Positions 16,246 to 23,806 are shown, counted from the first letter of the stretch. The stretch is 42,237 bases of DNA from an uncultured Verrucomicrobiota bacterium (GCA_946610035.1 CAMOCC010000018.1:1-42237), one strand, 5' to 3'. A program made the numbers and translations. Notes: generated from the letters alone by a model not told the origin.

Positions 16246-17349
16246 TCAGATGTCCAGGGTCACGTTCCGGCGGATGAACGTCGGCGTGTCTAGGTCCTCG
16301 TTGCGCCAGACCGTCGGCTCGACGTTGTTGAAGCGTCCGCGTCCCTGCGGACCCTGCGCAAGCGGGTTGCGCGACTTGTGCGCGCGCTTCCCGCGCGCCG
16401 TCTGCCCGGAATTGTCCTCTTCGTCCGGCGTGCCGTTCGATTCGAACAGGAGCAGCACGACGGAGATGCGTCCCGAGAACGTCGCCTCGTCGTTGACCGT
16501 ACCGAGGTCGAACGAACAGCGTTCGCCGAAAGTGGCGCGCACGCCGTCCGCAATCTTGCCGATCTCCGAGAGCCGCAGGTCCTCGCCTGCGAGGACTCCG
16601 CAGAGTATGGACCGAACCGGGCTCGTCCCCGAGGCGAGAAGCTGCGAGCGCGCGAGCGCGTCGACGGCTTCGACCGAGCGGTCCGGGCCCTGCGTAGTAA
16701 CAACTGCGAAGCGTCCGTTCCCCGCCTTGGCGATGATCCTGCGGATGTGCTCCGTGTCGAGCCGGATGTAGCCTGGCTTGGCAAGAAGCCTCCAGAAGAG
16801 CGTTATGCCCGATGCGAGCGTGTCGACGGCGCGCCTGAGCGCCTCGTCCATGACGTCCACGTCGCCCACGAGCTTGTCGAGAGGAAGGAACACCGAGGCG
16901 CTCGACTCTGATGCGATCGCCGCCGTGACGCCGTCCGCGGAGCGTCTGCGCTCCTCGCCTTCGAACGTGAAGGGCAGTGTCGCGAAGACGAGGGTGGGAA
17001 CGCCGCGTTCGCGCAGGTGGCGCGCAATCGCCAGCGTCGCGCCGGAGCCGACGCCGCCGCCGAGGCAGGCGACTATCACGGCGAGGCGCACGCCCTCGAT
17101 GACGTCGTCGAAGGAAGCCCTGGAGTCCTCGGCCGCGAGGCGGGCCTGGGCGACGTCGCCGCCAGAGCCGTGTCCGGACAGCCTGTCGCCGCCGAGGAGG
17201 ATGAACGGGTCGGTGGCGCCGCCCGTTGACGCGTCCGAGTCGGCCAGCACGTAGCGCAGGCCCTCGCCGGAGGCGCGGTTCACGCCGCGCGCAATGGCGG
17301 CTCCCGCGCCGCCGACGCCGATCAGGAGAAGGGGGGATGTTTCGTTCAT
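16246..17349 (-). CDS. ftsZ: Divergent cell-division GTPase FtsZ
   Basis: 367 residues, starting at the ATG that overlaps the ftsA stop (ATGA). The N-terminus LLLIGVGGAGAAIARGVN and the tubulin/FtsZ signature GGGVGSG (97-103) identify the GTPase. The T7 (synergy) loop at 192-202 reads PGYIRLDTEHI instead of PGLIN-x-DFADV: the Asn is Arg196 and the second Asp, which activates water in the neighbouring subunit, is His201. Asp198 is kept. The C-terminus carries a linker with basic residues and LDTPTFIRRN, matching the conserved FtsA-binding peptide. FtsZ assembles the division ring on the inner membrane. Position after ftsQ and ftsA supports the call despite the divergence. Confidence 0.92.
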   Translation of the reverse strand: MNETSPLLLIGVGGAGAAIARGVNRASGEGLRYVLADSDASTGGATDPFILLGGDRLSGHGSGGDVAQARLAAEDSRASFDDVIEGVRLAVIVACLGGGVGSGATLAIARHLRERGVPTLVFATLPFTFEGEERRRSADGVTAAIASESSASVFLPLDKLVGDVDVMDEALRRAVDTLASGITLFWRLLAKPGYIRLDTEHIRRIIAKAGNGRFAVVTTQGPDRSVEAVDALARSQLLASGTSPVRSILCGVLAGEDLRLSEIGKIADGVRATFGERCSFDLGTVNDEATFSGRISVVLLLFESNGTPDEEDNSGQTARGKRAHKSRNPLAQGPQGRGRFNNVEPTVWRNEDLDTPTFIRRNVTLDI

Positions 17350-18551
17350 TTGAAGAACCCTCCAAGAAGCGACTTGATGAAAGACTTCTCCTCGTAGTTG
17401 CGGTGCGCATAGAGAAGGGCGCCCGCGATTGCCGCGAAGGATTCGGAATGGGGCTCGGTTTCGAGTCCGTCGACCTCGGTGGGCGTGCCAATCCTGACCG
17501 GCATGCCGAGTTCGCGGCGTGCGAGCGAGTCGATTCCCTTGAGCGCCGCGCCGCCCCCTGTCAGGAAGACGCCGGCGTTCAGCCTGTGGAGGAGGTCGCG
17601 GTCCTCGAGGTCGTTGCGGATTATCGTGAAGATCTCCTTGCAGCGGAGGTTCACGACGGTGTCGAGCGCGCGGCGCGAAATCGTCCGAGCCTCCATGAGC
17701 GGCGAGGAGCCGGGGAGGTTGGCGCGCGGTCCGGCGGACTTGTCGCCGCCCACCACCGCGCATGCCTCCTCGCGCTTCAGTGCCTCCGCCTGCGCCTGAG
17801 TCGTCTGGAAGGCGTAGGCGATGTCGTTCGTCACGTGGTCGCCGCCGACGCCGATGGCGTTTGCGGTCACGAGGTAGCCGTCGGCATAGACCGCCCACCC
17901 CGTCGAGCCTCCGCCGAGGTCGAGGACGAGCGCGCCGTTGCGCTTGTCGCCCGGACGCAGCACGACCTCAGCGGCGCATGTCGCCGCGAAGAGGGGATCC
18001 CTGATTTCGAGATGCGCCTCGCCCGCCGCCGTGCGCGCGTTGTCGATGCGGTTCTTGTCCGCATGGATCTGCAGCGTGTCGAGCTTGAGGACTCGTCCGC
18101 TCATTCCCTTCGGCGAGGCTATGCCGCCGAGGTCGTCGAGCCCGTACGCCTGCTCCACGATGTCGAGCAGTTCGCGGTCGCGCGGAAGTGCCATGAGGCG
18201 CGAGGAGCGTATCGCCTCGTTGATGTCGTTCGTCCCGACCTTCGCGCCCTCGACCTGCGCCGTCCCCTGGTAGGGGTCGGCCTTCACGTGCTGTCCCGAG
18301 ACGACGAGAAAGGCGTTGCCTATCGTCAGCGAGTCTCCTGTCGTCTCGCTCTGCTTCTTCTCGACGGCGCGGAGGACGCTCCTTATGGACTGCGTCGCCT
18401 GCGAAATGTCGAGGATCTGGCTTTTGCGCACGCCGGTGGACGGTATCTCGGCGTGGCAGGTGACGCGAAGGCGTTCGCCGGTCTTCGCCTCGCCGACCGC
18501 AAGCACCGTCCGCGTCGTGCCTATTTCAAGTGCCGCGTATATGTTCGTCAT
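17346..18551 (-). CDS. ftsA: Cell-division actin-like protein FtsA
   Basis: 401 residues, starting at ATG 18551 inside the ftsQ stop (ATGA overlap). The actin-fold ATP motifs are YAALEIGTTRTVLAVGE near the N-terminus (phosphate 1), VLDLGGGSTGWAVYADG (phosphate 2) and GVFLTGGGAALKGI (adenosine motif). The last residues, KSFIKSLLGGFFK, form the amphipathic membrane-targeting helix typical of FtsA. FtsA tethers FtsZ filaments to the membrane and recruits later division proteins. It is co-translated with ftsQ and ftsZ. Confidence 0.95.
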   Translation of the reverse strand: MTNIYAALEIGTTRTVLAVGEAKTGERLRVTCHAEIPSTGVRKSQILDISQATQSIRSVLRAVEKKQSETTGDSLTIGNAFLVVSGQHVKADPYQGTAQVEGAKVGTNDINEAIRSSRLMALPRDRELLDIVEQAYGLDDLGGIASPKGMSGRVLKLDTLQIHADKNRIDNARTAAGEAHLEIRDPLFAATCAAEVVLRPGDKRNGALVLDLGGGSTGWAVYADGYLVTANAIGVGGDHVTNDIAYAFQTTQAQAEALKREEACAVVGGDKSAGPRANLPGSSPLMEARTISRRALDTVVNLRCKEIFTIIRNDLEDRDLLHRLNAGVFLTGGGAALKGIDSLARRELGMPVRIGTPTEVDGLETEPHSESFAAIAGALLYAHRNYEEKSFIKSLLGGFFK

Positions 18552-19447
18552 TGGAAGGAGCCTCCTTCGTTGGGCAGATGGCTGAAGCGACCGGGTTCGA
18601 CCACGATGTACGTGCCTCGCTCGGCGTTCAGGTTCTCGTTGATTGCCTTGTTGATTTCCACAAGCGTCTTCGTGAGCGTCGGCTGCGCCGGGTCGGACGG
18701 ATCGTCCAGCATCCTCCACTGGATCTGCACATGGCTGTAGTTCCTCAGTGTGACCATCATGTTCACCGCGTTGGAGATCGAAATCTCGGGATTCTGGAGG
18801 TATGGCAGGTTCTCGCGGTTTGCTATCTCGATGAAGCGCAGGGCGGAAAGCGCATGGCCTTCCAGCCGTCCGCCCCTTGGCGCGGACGGCGAGCTGTCGA
18901 TGATGACCGGCAGCGTCTGGGTGTCCTTCTTCGACGAGTCGAATACGACGCCGTCGATGTCCACGACGTCCCACGTCGCGAAGGCTATGTCGCGTCCGTT
19001 CCGCTTCACCGTCGTCCGCTTCAGGTTCACCCGCGCGACGGGCTCGCGCTCCAGGAGCGCAACTTCCAGCCTGTTGGGGAGGTGCCGCGTGACGCTGAGG
19101 TCCTTGACTATCGGGTAGTCCTTCAGGACGCGCTTGCGAATGGCGCCGAAGTCAATGAGAGCGAGGTTGCATCCATTCGTGAGCCCGAACCATTCGCGGA
19201 CGATGTCCTCTGAGATGTGCGCCGTCGCGGAGACCGAGACCTGGCTTTTAACGTCTGTTACGACGCATTGCTCGATCCATAGGTCCCTCAGCTTGCACAC
19301 GCCGATCCACGTCCCCCAAAGCGCCGCGCCGACGACCGTGAATGCGACGACGAACTTGATTGCGCGCCTCGCCCCATCGGCGCCGTCGCCCCCGACAGCC
19401 TTCAGCGCCGCATGCAGCCTGCGCGGCCTTCTCTTGTTCGCCCTCAT
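18548..19447 (-). CDS. ftsQ: Cell-division protein FtsQ (POTRA domain)
   Basis: 299 residues: a short basic cytoplasmic tail (ANKRRPRRLH), one membrane helix (about 31-52), then a POTRA-like domain containing VSATAHISEDIVREWFGL and IRKRVLKDYPIVKDLSVTRHLPNRLEVALLEREPVA. The stretch DYPIVKDLSVTRHLPNRL is a clear FtsQ hallmark. It is longer than many FtsQ proteins owing to its C-terminal beta domain. It sits between ddl and ftsA as in other dcw clusters, with 4-bp overlaps on both sides. It scaffolds the FtsBL subcomplex in the periplasm. Confidence 0.9.
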   Translation of the reverse strand: MRANKRRPRRLHAALKAVGGDGADGARRAIKFVVAFTVVGAALWGTWIGVCKLRDLWIEQCVVTDVKSQVSVSATAHISEDIVREWFGLTNGCNLALIDFGAIRKRVLKDYPIVKDLSVTRHLPNRLEVALLEREPVARVNLKRTTVKRNGRDIAFATWDVVDIDGVVFDSSKKDTQTLPVIIDSSPSAPRGGRLEGHALSALRFIEIANRENLPYLQNPEISISNAVNMMVTLRNYSHVQIQWRMLDDPSDPAQPTLTKTLVEINKAINENLNAERGTYIVVEPGRFSHLPNEGGSFQ

Positions 19448-20355
19448 GTCCGGTCGCACGTTGCGGAGTTGAGGATGCGTTCGCAGACGCCCGCGAACGT
19501 AAGGCCCGTGCGCATCCCGGCCTGCGGGACGAGCGAGTGGGACGTGAACCCGGGCGAAGTGTTCAGCTCGAGGACGAACGGCGAGCCGTCCGGCGCAACG
19601 CGGAAGTCCACGCGCGTCACCCCGCGGCAGCCGAGCGCGCGCCATGCGTCGACGGCGACGGACTTTATGCGCTCCTCGATTGCACGGTCCGCCGGGTCTG
19701 CGGAGTCGGCGAGGAAGGGGTATCGTGTCTCTGACGAGTTGTACTTCTCCTCGTAGCCGTACCAGCCGCCCTTGGCGACGATCTCTAGCGCCGGAAGGGG
19801 CTCGCCGTCGATGAGCCCGACGGTCATTTCGCGGCCGGGGATGTACTCCTCTACAATCGCCTCGCGCCCGTCAAGCTCAAGGCACTTTGCGACGGCCTCG
19901 CGGTAGCCGGCTTCGTCCTTCACGAGGTACACGCCTACGGAGCTTCCGTCGCGCGGAACCTTCACGACGACGGGGTAGGCGGAGGGCGCTTCTGCGTCGA
20001 CGCTCGTCACTACGCGCCACTTCGCCGTCGGGACGTGCGCCGCATCAAGGAGGCGCTTCGTCTCTATCTTGTCCATCGCAAGGCGCGATGCCTTCGCGCC
20101 CGGACCCGTATACGGGATGCCGCGCGCGTCCAGCGCCGCCTGCACGCCGCCGTTCTCGCCCCATCCGCCGTGTAGCGCAATGTACACCGCGTCCATGCCG
20201 TCCGGAAGGACGCCAAGGTCGTCCTTGTCGAGAATGACAGGGAAAACTTCATATTTCCCAAGACTTTTGAGCGCTTCTGCAACGTTTTTCCCGCTGACAA
20301 GCGACACCTCGCGCTCGCTGGAGGTGCCGCCCATGAGAACTGCTATTTTTTTCAT
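19444..20355 (-). CDS. ddl: D-alanine--D-alanine ligase
   Basis: 303 residues, the DdlB size. It starts MKKIAVLMGGTSSEREVSLVSG, followed by ALHGGWGENG, the ATP-grasp lysine region YPVVVKVPRDGSSVG and metal-ligand region TRVDFRVAPDGSPFVLELNTSPGFT. It makes the D-Ala-D-Ala dipeptide later joined by MurF. The ATG at 20355 is preferred over upstream starts because the chain then begins at the family's conserved strand and lies 7 bases after a TATAAT. It is the promoter-proximal gene of the division operon and diverges from murC-murB. Confidence 0.95.
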   Translation of the reverse strand: MKKIAVLMGGTSSEREVSLVSGKNVAEALKSLGKYEVFPVILDKDDLGVLPDGMDAVYIALHGGWGENGGVQAALDARGIPYTGPGAKASRLAMDKIETKRLLDAAHVPTAKWRVVTSVDAEAPSAYPVVVKVPRDGSSVGVYLVKDEAGYREAVAKCLELDGREAIVEEYIPGREMTVGLIDGEPLPALEIVAKGGWYGYEEKYNSSETRYPFLADSADPADRAIEERIKSVAVDAWRALGCRGVTRVDFRVAPDGSPFVLELNTSPGFTSHSLVPQAGMRTGLTFAGVCERILNSATCDRT

Positions 20356-20362
20356 CCCCAAT

Positions 20363-20371
20363 ATTATATCA
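20363..20371 (-). promoter_or_regulatory. Extended -10 promoter of ddl, predicted leaderless
   Basis: Read on the minus strand the sequence is TGA-TATAAT, with the hexamer at 20368-20363, and ends 7 bases before the ddl ATG at 20355. There is no Shine-Dalgarno. It lies back to back with the murC promoter. Confidence 0.7.
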
Positions 20372-20376
20372 TAAGA

Positions 20377-20385
20377 TGGTATAAT
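20377..20385 (+). promoter_or_regulatory. Extended -10 promoter of murC-murB, nearly leaderless
   Basis: TGG-TATAAT (hexamer 20380-20385) ends 11 bases before the ATG at 20397, giving a leader of about five bases and no room for a ribosome site. The two divergent -10 hexamers are only 11 bp apart, so polymerases at ddl and murC must compete. Confidence 0.65.
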
Positions 20386-20396
20386 GTTCACCCGCA

Positions 20397-22412
20397 ATGA
20401 TTGGAAAGAATGTACATTTTATCGGAATAGGCGGCGTCGGCATGGCCGGACTCGCCGTCCTCCTGAAGGCCGAAGGGGCCGATGTGACGGGCTGCGACCT
20501 CCATGCGACGGCGCGCACACGCTGGCTGGAGTCGCTAGGGATACCCGTCGCCGTCGGGCACAGCCCCGAGCACGTCCGCGACGCCGACATCGCCGTCGCC
20601 ACCCCGGCGGTCCATCCCGACAACCCCGAGCGCATGGCCGCGAAGCGCGTCATAACGCGCGGGGAGCTCCTGGCGGACCTCGTCTCCTCCCGCGAATCCA
20701 TAGCCGTCTGCGGCTCCCACGGCAAGACGACCACATCTACCTTCATCGCCAAGCTGCTCCTCGCACTCGGCGAAAGGGTCAGCTGGGCGATAGGCGGCGA
20801 AACGGGCGACTTCCCCGTCGCCGGGGCGAACGGAGGCGTCCTCGTCGTCGAGGCGGACGAGTCGGACGGCACGCTTGCCCTCTACCACGCGACCACGCTT
20901 GTCGTCACCAACTGCGAATACGACCACCCCGACCACTTCAAGACCCCGGCCGACTACTTCGCCTGCTTCGACGCCGCCCGACGCAACGCCAGATATGTCA
21001 TCGAAGCCGAGGAGGTGTGGAATTGCTTCTTGTCGACGGGGACAGTCCCCCCCGCCCCCATGGGGACAGTCCCCCCCGCCCCCATGGGGACAGTCCCCCC
21101 CGCCCCCATGGGGACAGTCCCCCCCACCCCCATGGGGACAGTCCCCATGTCTTTGGGTGAAAGTTTGCAAAAAATCGCGAAATTTGCATTTTTCGAGCAG
21201 CTGCCCGAGCACAACAAGAAGAACGCCCTTGCAGCGGTTGCGGTTGCGCTTCAGCGGGGACACTCCCCTGAGGCGATTGCCAAAGTCCTTCCCGGGGTGG
21301 TTTCGGTCCTTCCGGACAGACGTTTCCAGATGCTTGCTCCAGGCGTCTATACGGACTACGCCCACCATCCGACGGAGATGAAATGCGCTGTATCCATGGC
21401 GCGGCGGATTTGCCGAGGCGTTCTTCGCGTTCTTTTCCAGCCTCATCGCTATTCGCGGACAAAGGCACTTGTCCACGACTTCCCGGCGGCGTTCGCCGAG
21501 GCGGACGAGGTGGTTCTCTGTCCGACATACGCGGCGTTCGAATCGCCCGTCGAAGGCGGCGACATCGCCGATCTCTATGCAGAATGCAGACGGGGACTGT
21601 CCCCGGGGGGGCATGGGGCGAGCCGGTCGCCGCGCATTTTCCTCGCCCAGTCCTGCGCCGAGGCGTGGGAGCACGCCCGCAACTCGATGGTCGAGGGCGA
21701 TATAACGCTTCTCCTCGGTGCGGGCGACATCATCGGCCTTGCGCCGCAGGTCGAACGCGACATGATGCATCCAGGCGTTTCGCACCGCAATGTCCGCCGC
21801 ATCCTTATCGGTGCCGGATCCAACACATGGCGGAGCGACTTGAAGCTGGATGTCGAGTATGTCAAGACTGACTCCCCCGCAGGACGTCCCGGTGCATCGC
21901 TCGGCATCCCTTGGATGGCGGGCATCCCGGGGACCATAGGCGGATGGGTGAAGATGAATGCGGGGGCGTTCGGACATTCCATATCAGAGGTCATTTCGCG
22001 CGTAAAGGTGGATGGCGAATGGAGGGCGGCGGCGGACTGCGGCTTTGGCTACAGGACATCCGCCATAATCGGCGGAATCGAGGATATTGAGCTTGATTCC
22101 GCCAATTACGCCGCCGCAAAGGCCGATACTACCGACTACCTTGCAAGGCGCAGGCGCTTCCCGTCCGGGACGAAGGGCAGCGTCTTCAAGAATCCGCCCG
22201 GAGACTATGCGGGACGCCTTCTGGAGGAGGCGGGATGCAAGGGACTCCGCGTCGGAGGCGCCTATGTATGGGAGGAGCATGCGAATGTCATCGTCTCAGG
22301 ACCCGATGCGACGCCGAGCGACTTTCTGGCTCTTGCCCGCCTCATGCGCGAGCGGGTTCGCTTCCGCTTCGGCGTCGTCCTCGAGCCGGAAGTGAAGGGA
22401 CTCGAACCATGA
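20397..22412 (+). CDS. murC-murB: MurC-MurB fusion: UDP-MurNAc--L-alanine ligase / UDP-MurNAc dehydrogenase
   Basis: 671 residues. Residues 1 to about 455 are MurC: HFIGIGGVGMAGLA (UDP-sugar domain), CGSHGKTTTS (ATP loop, about 106-114), EADESDG, LPEHNKKNALAAVAV and TDYAHHPTEM. From about 467 the chain is type II MurB: ILIGAGSNTWRSD, MAGIPGTIGGWVKMNAGAFG, and KGSVFKNPPGDYAGRLLEEAG with the catalytic Ser, ending in FGVVLEPEV. The MurB part is about 205 residues instead of about 300 and lacks much of the first FAD-binding region. Residues about 215-251 are a repeat insertion (G-T-V-P-P-A-P-M units), and another palindrome encodes RGLSPGG near 400. It makes two successive steps of peptidoglycan precursor synthesis in the cytoplasm. 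Its stop overlaps birA. Confidence 0.93.
   Translation: MIGKNVHFIGIGGVGMAGLAVLLKAEGADVTGCDLHATARTRWLESLGIPVAVGHSPEHVRDADIAVATPAVHPDNPERMAAKRVITRGELLADLVSSRESIAVCGSHGKTTTSTFIAKLLLALGERVSWAIGGETGDFPVAGANGGVLVVEADESDGTLALYHATTLVVTNCEYDHPDHFKTPADYFACFDAARRNARYVIEAEEVWNCFLSTGTVPPAPMGTVPPAPMGTVPPAPMGTVPPTPMGTVPMSLGESLQKIAKFAFFEQLPEHNKKNALAAVAVALQRGHSPEAIAKVLPGVVSVLPDRRFQMLAPGVYTDYAHHPTEMKCAVSMARRICRGVLRVLFQPHRYSRTKALVHDFPAAFAEADEVVLCPTYAAFESPVEGGDIADLYAECRRGLSPGGHGASRSPRIFLAQSCAEAWEHARNSMVEGDITLLLGAGDIIGLAPQVERDMMHPGVSHRNVRRILIGAGSNTWRSDLKLDVEYVKTDSPAGRPGASLGIPWMAGIPGTIGGWVKMNAGAFGHSISEVISRVKVDGEWRAAADCGFGYRTSAIIGGIEDIELDSANYAAAKADTTDYLARRRRFPSGTKGSVFKNPPGDYAGRLLEEAGCKGLRVGGAYVWEEHANVIVSGPDATPSDFLALARLMRERVRFRFGVVLEPEVKGLEP
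21038..21148. repeat. 24-bp minisatellite (about 4.6 units) inside murC
   Basis: Four full 24-bp units start at 21038, 21062, 21086 and 21110, and a partial one at 21134. Each begins with the palindrome GGGGACAGTCCCC and adds a C-rich spacer ending in CAT. Units 1-3 are identical; unit 4 has one change (Ala to Thr). Because 24 is a multiple of 3 the array stays in frame, encoding G-T-V-P-P-A-P-M repeats. The minus strand carries long G runs. Confidence 0.95.
21592..21604. repeat. GGGGACTGTCCCC palindrome inside murC
   Basis: A single perfect copy encodes GLSP in the MurC C-terminal domain, followed by a G-run and a short non-conserved segment (GGHGASRSPR). Confidence 0.8.
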
Positions 22413-23185
22413 ACTGGAGAATCCACCACAAGGCGACAACCGACTCGACGAACAGGGACGCCCTTGGAGGCACCCATGGAGACGTCTACACCGCCGACCG
22501 GCAGACGGCTGGAAGGGGTCGCCTGGACCACAAGTGGCTTTCGCCGCCCGGAGAGAACCTGATGATGTCGGCGGTCCTCTCCGTGGAGGGACTGTCCCCC
22601 GAACGCGCGGCGACAATCCCGATCGCCGTCGGCCTCGCCGTCATAGAGGGTCTGTCCCCGTTGGTTTCCAATCGGAAGCCGGGGGGACTGTCCCTGAAGT
22701 GGCCCAACGATGTACTTTGTGGCGGACGCAAACTGGCGGGCATTCTATGCGAGAGGCACGGCGACAATGTCATCGTCGGCATAGGCGTAAACGTTAATCA
22801 GCGAAAATTCGCTCCTGAAATCGAAAAAACTGCAGTTTCCCTCGTCCAATTGGGGACTGTCCCCATGGGGGGTAGGGGGACTGTCCCCGTCGGTTTTGTG
22901 CGGGACAGGGTGCTGGAGGCGTTGTCGGGGGTGTATGGGGAGTGGAAGGCAGGGGGACTGTCCCCGTTGATGGACAGGATATCCGCCGTCGATTGGCTGA
23001 AGGGGAGGATGGTGGGCGTTTTGCAGACGGATGCGGACCCGGAGCCCGTGTCGGGCGTCTGCGGCGGCATTGCCTCCGACGGCTCGCTGCTTGTCTCCGG
23101 CCGGCGGATATGGGCGGGCGAGGCGCATGTCGCGTCCGTTCAGCAGGGCGGACATCTTGCGACCCAGGCGAACGATTTGGTATAA
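22409..23185 (+). CDS. birA: Biotin--[acetyl-CoA-carboxylase] ligase, BirA catalytic type
   Basis: 258 residues, without the N-terminal DNA-binding domain of E. coli BirA, so not a repressor. The motifs are TDSTN, QTAGRGRLDHKWLSPPG (biotinyl-AMP loop), LKWPNDVLCGGRKLAGILCE and VIVGIGVNVNQ. A C-terminal SH3-like domain follows. It attaches biotin to carrier lysines such as AccB. The ATG overlaps the murC-murB stop (ATGA). Six palindromic GGGAC-W-GTCCC motifs lie in the coding sequence (22587-22965), producing GLSP, GLSL and GTVP peptides. The TAA stop is itself part of the -10 hexamer of the next gene. Confidence 0.92.
   Translation: MNWRIHHKATTDSTNRDALGGTHGDVYTADRQTAGRGRLDHKWLSPPGENLMMSAVLSVEGLSPERAATIPIAVGLAVIEGLSPLVSNRKPGGLSLKWPNDVLCGGRKLAGILCERHGDNVIVGIGVNVNQRKFAPEIEKTAVSLVQLGTVPMGGRGTVPVGFVRDRVLEALSGVYGEWKAGGLSPLMDRISAVDWLKGRMVGVLQTDADPEPVSGVCGGIASDGSLLVSGRRIWAGEAHVASVQQGGHLATQANDLV
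22587..22965. repeat. Six GGGACTGTCCCC-type palindromes within birA
   Basis: Copies, some imperfect, lie at about 22587-22599, 22646-22659, 22682-22694, 22852-22864, 22876-22888 and 22953-22965. Three stand on or near conserved catalytic-domain segments (before ERAAT, before LVSN, and directly before KWPND). Three are in less conserved C-terminal positions. They are read in different frames as GLSP/GLSL or GTVP. Confidence 0.85.
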
Positions 23186-23186
23186 T
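23178..23186 (+). promoter_or_regulatory. Extended -10 promoter of the sugar transferase gene, overlapping the birA stop
   Basis: TGG-TATAAT (hexamer 23181-23186) contains the birA TAA stop (23183-23185). It ends 9 bases before the GTG start at 23196, so the transcript would be almost leaderless. Confidence 0.65.
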
Positions 23187-23195
23187 CTGTTGCAG

Positions 23196-23795
23196 GTGAA
23201 AAGGATTGTTGAAACTCTGCTTGTAATTGTGACGGCGCCCGTATGGGTGCCGCTGTCGGTTGTCGTCGCCTTGTCAATAGCCTTGGACATGGGGCGGCCG
23301 GTGATCTTCACGCAGGTGCGAGCCGGTAAGGGCGGTCGTCCGTTCACCCTCCTCAAGTTCCGCACCATGCGCTCGGGCGAAGGGAGCGATGTGGAGCGCA
23401 CCACGCGGCTTGGACGATTCCTTCGTGCGACATCCCTGGACGAGCTGCCGCAGTTGCTGCACGTGCTTTCGGGAAAGATGTCTCTCGTGGGGCCGCGTCC
23501 TCTCCCAGTCGCCTATCTGCCGCGCTATTCCGACTTTCAGGCTCGCCGGCACGAGGTCCGCCCCGGCATCACCGGATGGGCGCAGGTGAACGGACGCAAC
23601 GCCATAACATGGGAGCGAAAGTTCGAGCTGGACGTATGGTACGTCGACCACCGCTCGCCTTGGCTTGACGTAAAGATACTCTGGATGACGGTCTTCCGCA
23701 CGGCGGCGTGCTCCGGCGTCAACGCGTCCGCAACGGAAACCATGTCGGAGTTCATGCCCGCCCCGTCCGAAAGTAAACGAACGTTCCAAAAGTAA
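23196..23795 (+). CDS. PglC/WcaJ-type polyprenyl-phosphate phosphoglycosyltransferase
   Basis: 199 residues, the short monotopic form. It has one re-entrant hydrophobic N-terminal segment (IVETLLVIVTAPVWVPLSVV), then FTQVRAGKGGRPFTLLKFRTMR, RLGRFLRATSLDELPQLLHVLSGKMSLVGPRPLP (with the catalytic Asp-Glu pair), and RPGITGWAQVNGRN. It transfers a sugar-phosphate from UDP-sugar to undecaprenyl phosphate, starting a surface glycan. The GTG at 23196 is used because the first hydrophobic segment needs it. The C-terminus EFMPAPSESKRTFQK appears altered: a second copy of the EFMP-x-PS end, with its own TAA, sits at 26118-26144. Confidence 0.9.
   Translation: MKRIVETLLVIVTAPVWVPLSVVVALSIALDMGRPVIFTQVRAGKGGRPFTLLKFRTMRSGEGSDVERTTRLGRFLRATSLDELPQLLHVLSGKMSLVGPRPLPVAYLPRYSDFQARRHEVRPGITGWAQVNGRNAITWERKFELDVWYVDHRSPWLDVKILWMTVFRTAACSGVNASATETMSEFMPAPSESKRTFQK
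23746..23769. repeat. Left copy of a 24-bp direct repeat (3' end of the sugar transferase gene)
   Basis: This sequence, coding for S-E-F-M-P-A-P-S, matches 22 of 24 bases at 26116-26139. The two copies flank the 23770-26115 segment. A further 10-mer, GCCCCGTCCG, is present at 23760-23769 and 26108-26117. Confidence 0.75.
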
Positions 23796-23806
23796 ACGCG
23801 CGTTCC
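23770..23806. repeat. Two tandem AAAGTAAACG-x-x-CGTTCC units
   Basis: AAAGTAAACGAACGTTCC (23770-23787) and AAAGTAAACGCGCGTTCC (23789-23806) lie 1 bp apart; the second contains the sugar transferase stop. A related GTAAACGAACG lies near 23865, and an inverted CGTTTAC near 23886-23892. They mark the left edge of the inserted segment and could be protein-binding sites. Confidence 0.6.

Noticed and set aside
21038-21148. MurC array as a CRISPR or binding-site array
   Set aside because: Units of 24 bp are contiguous without spacers and in frame, so a minisatellite is the better description.
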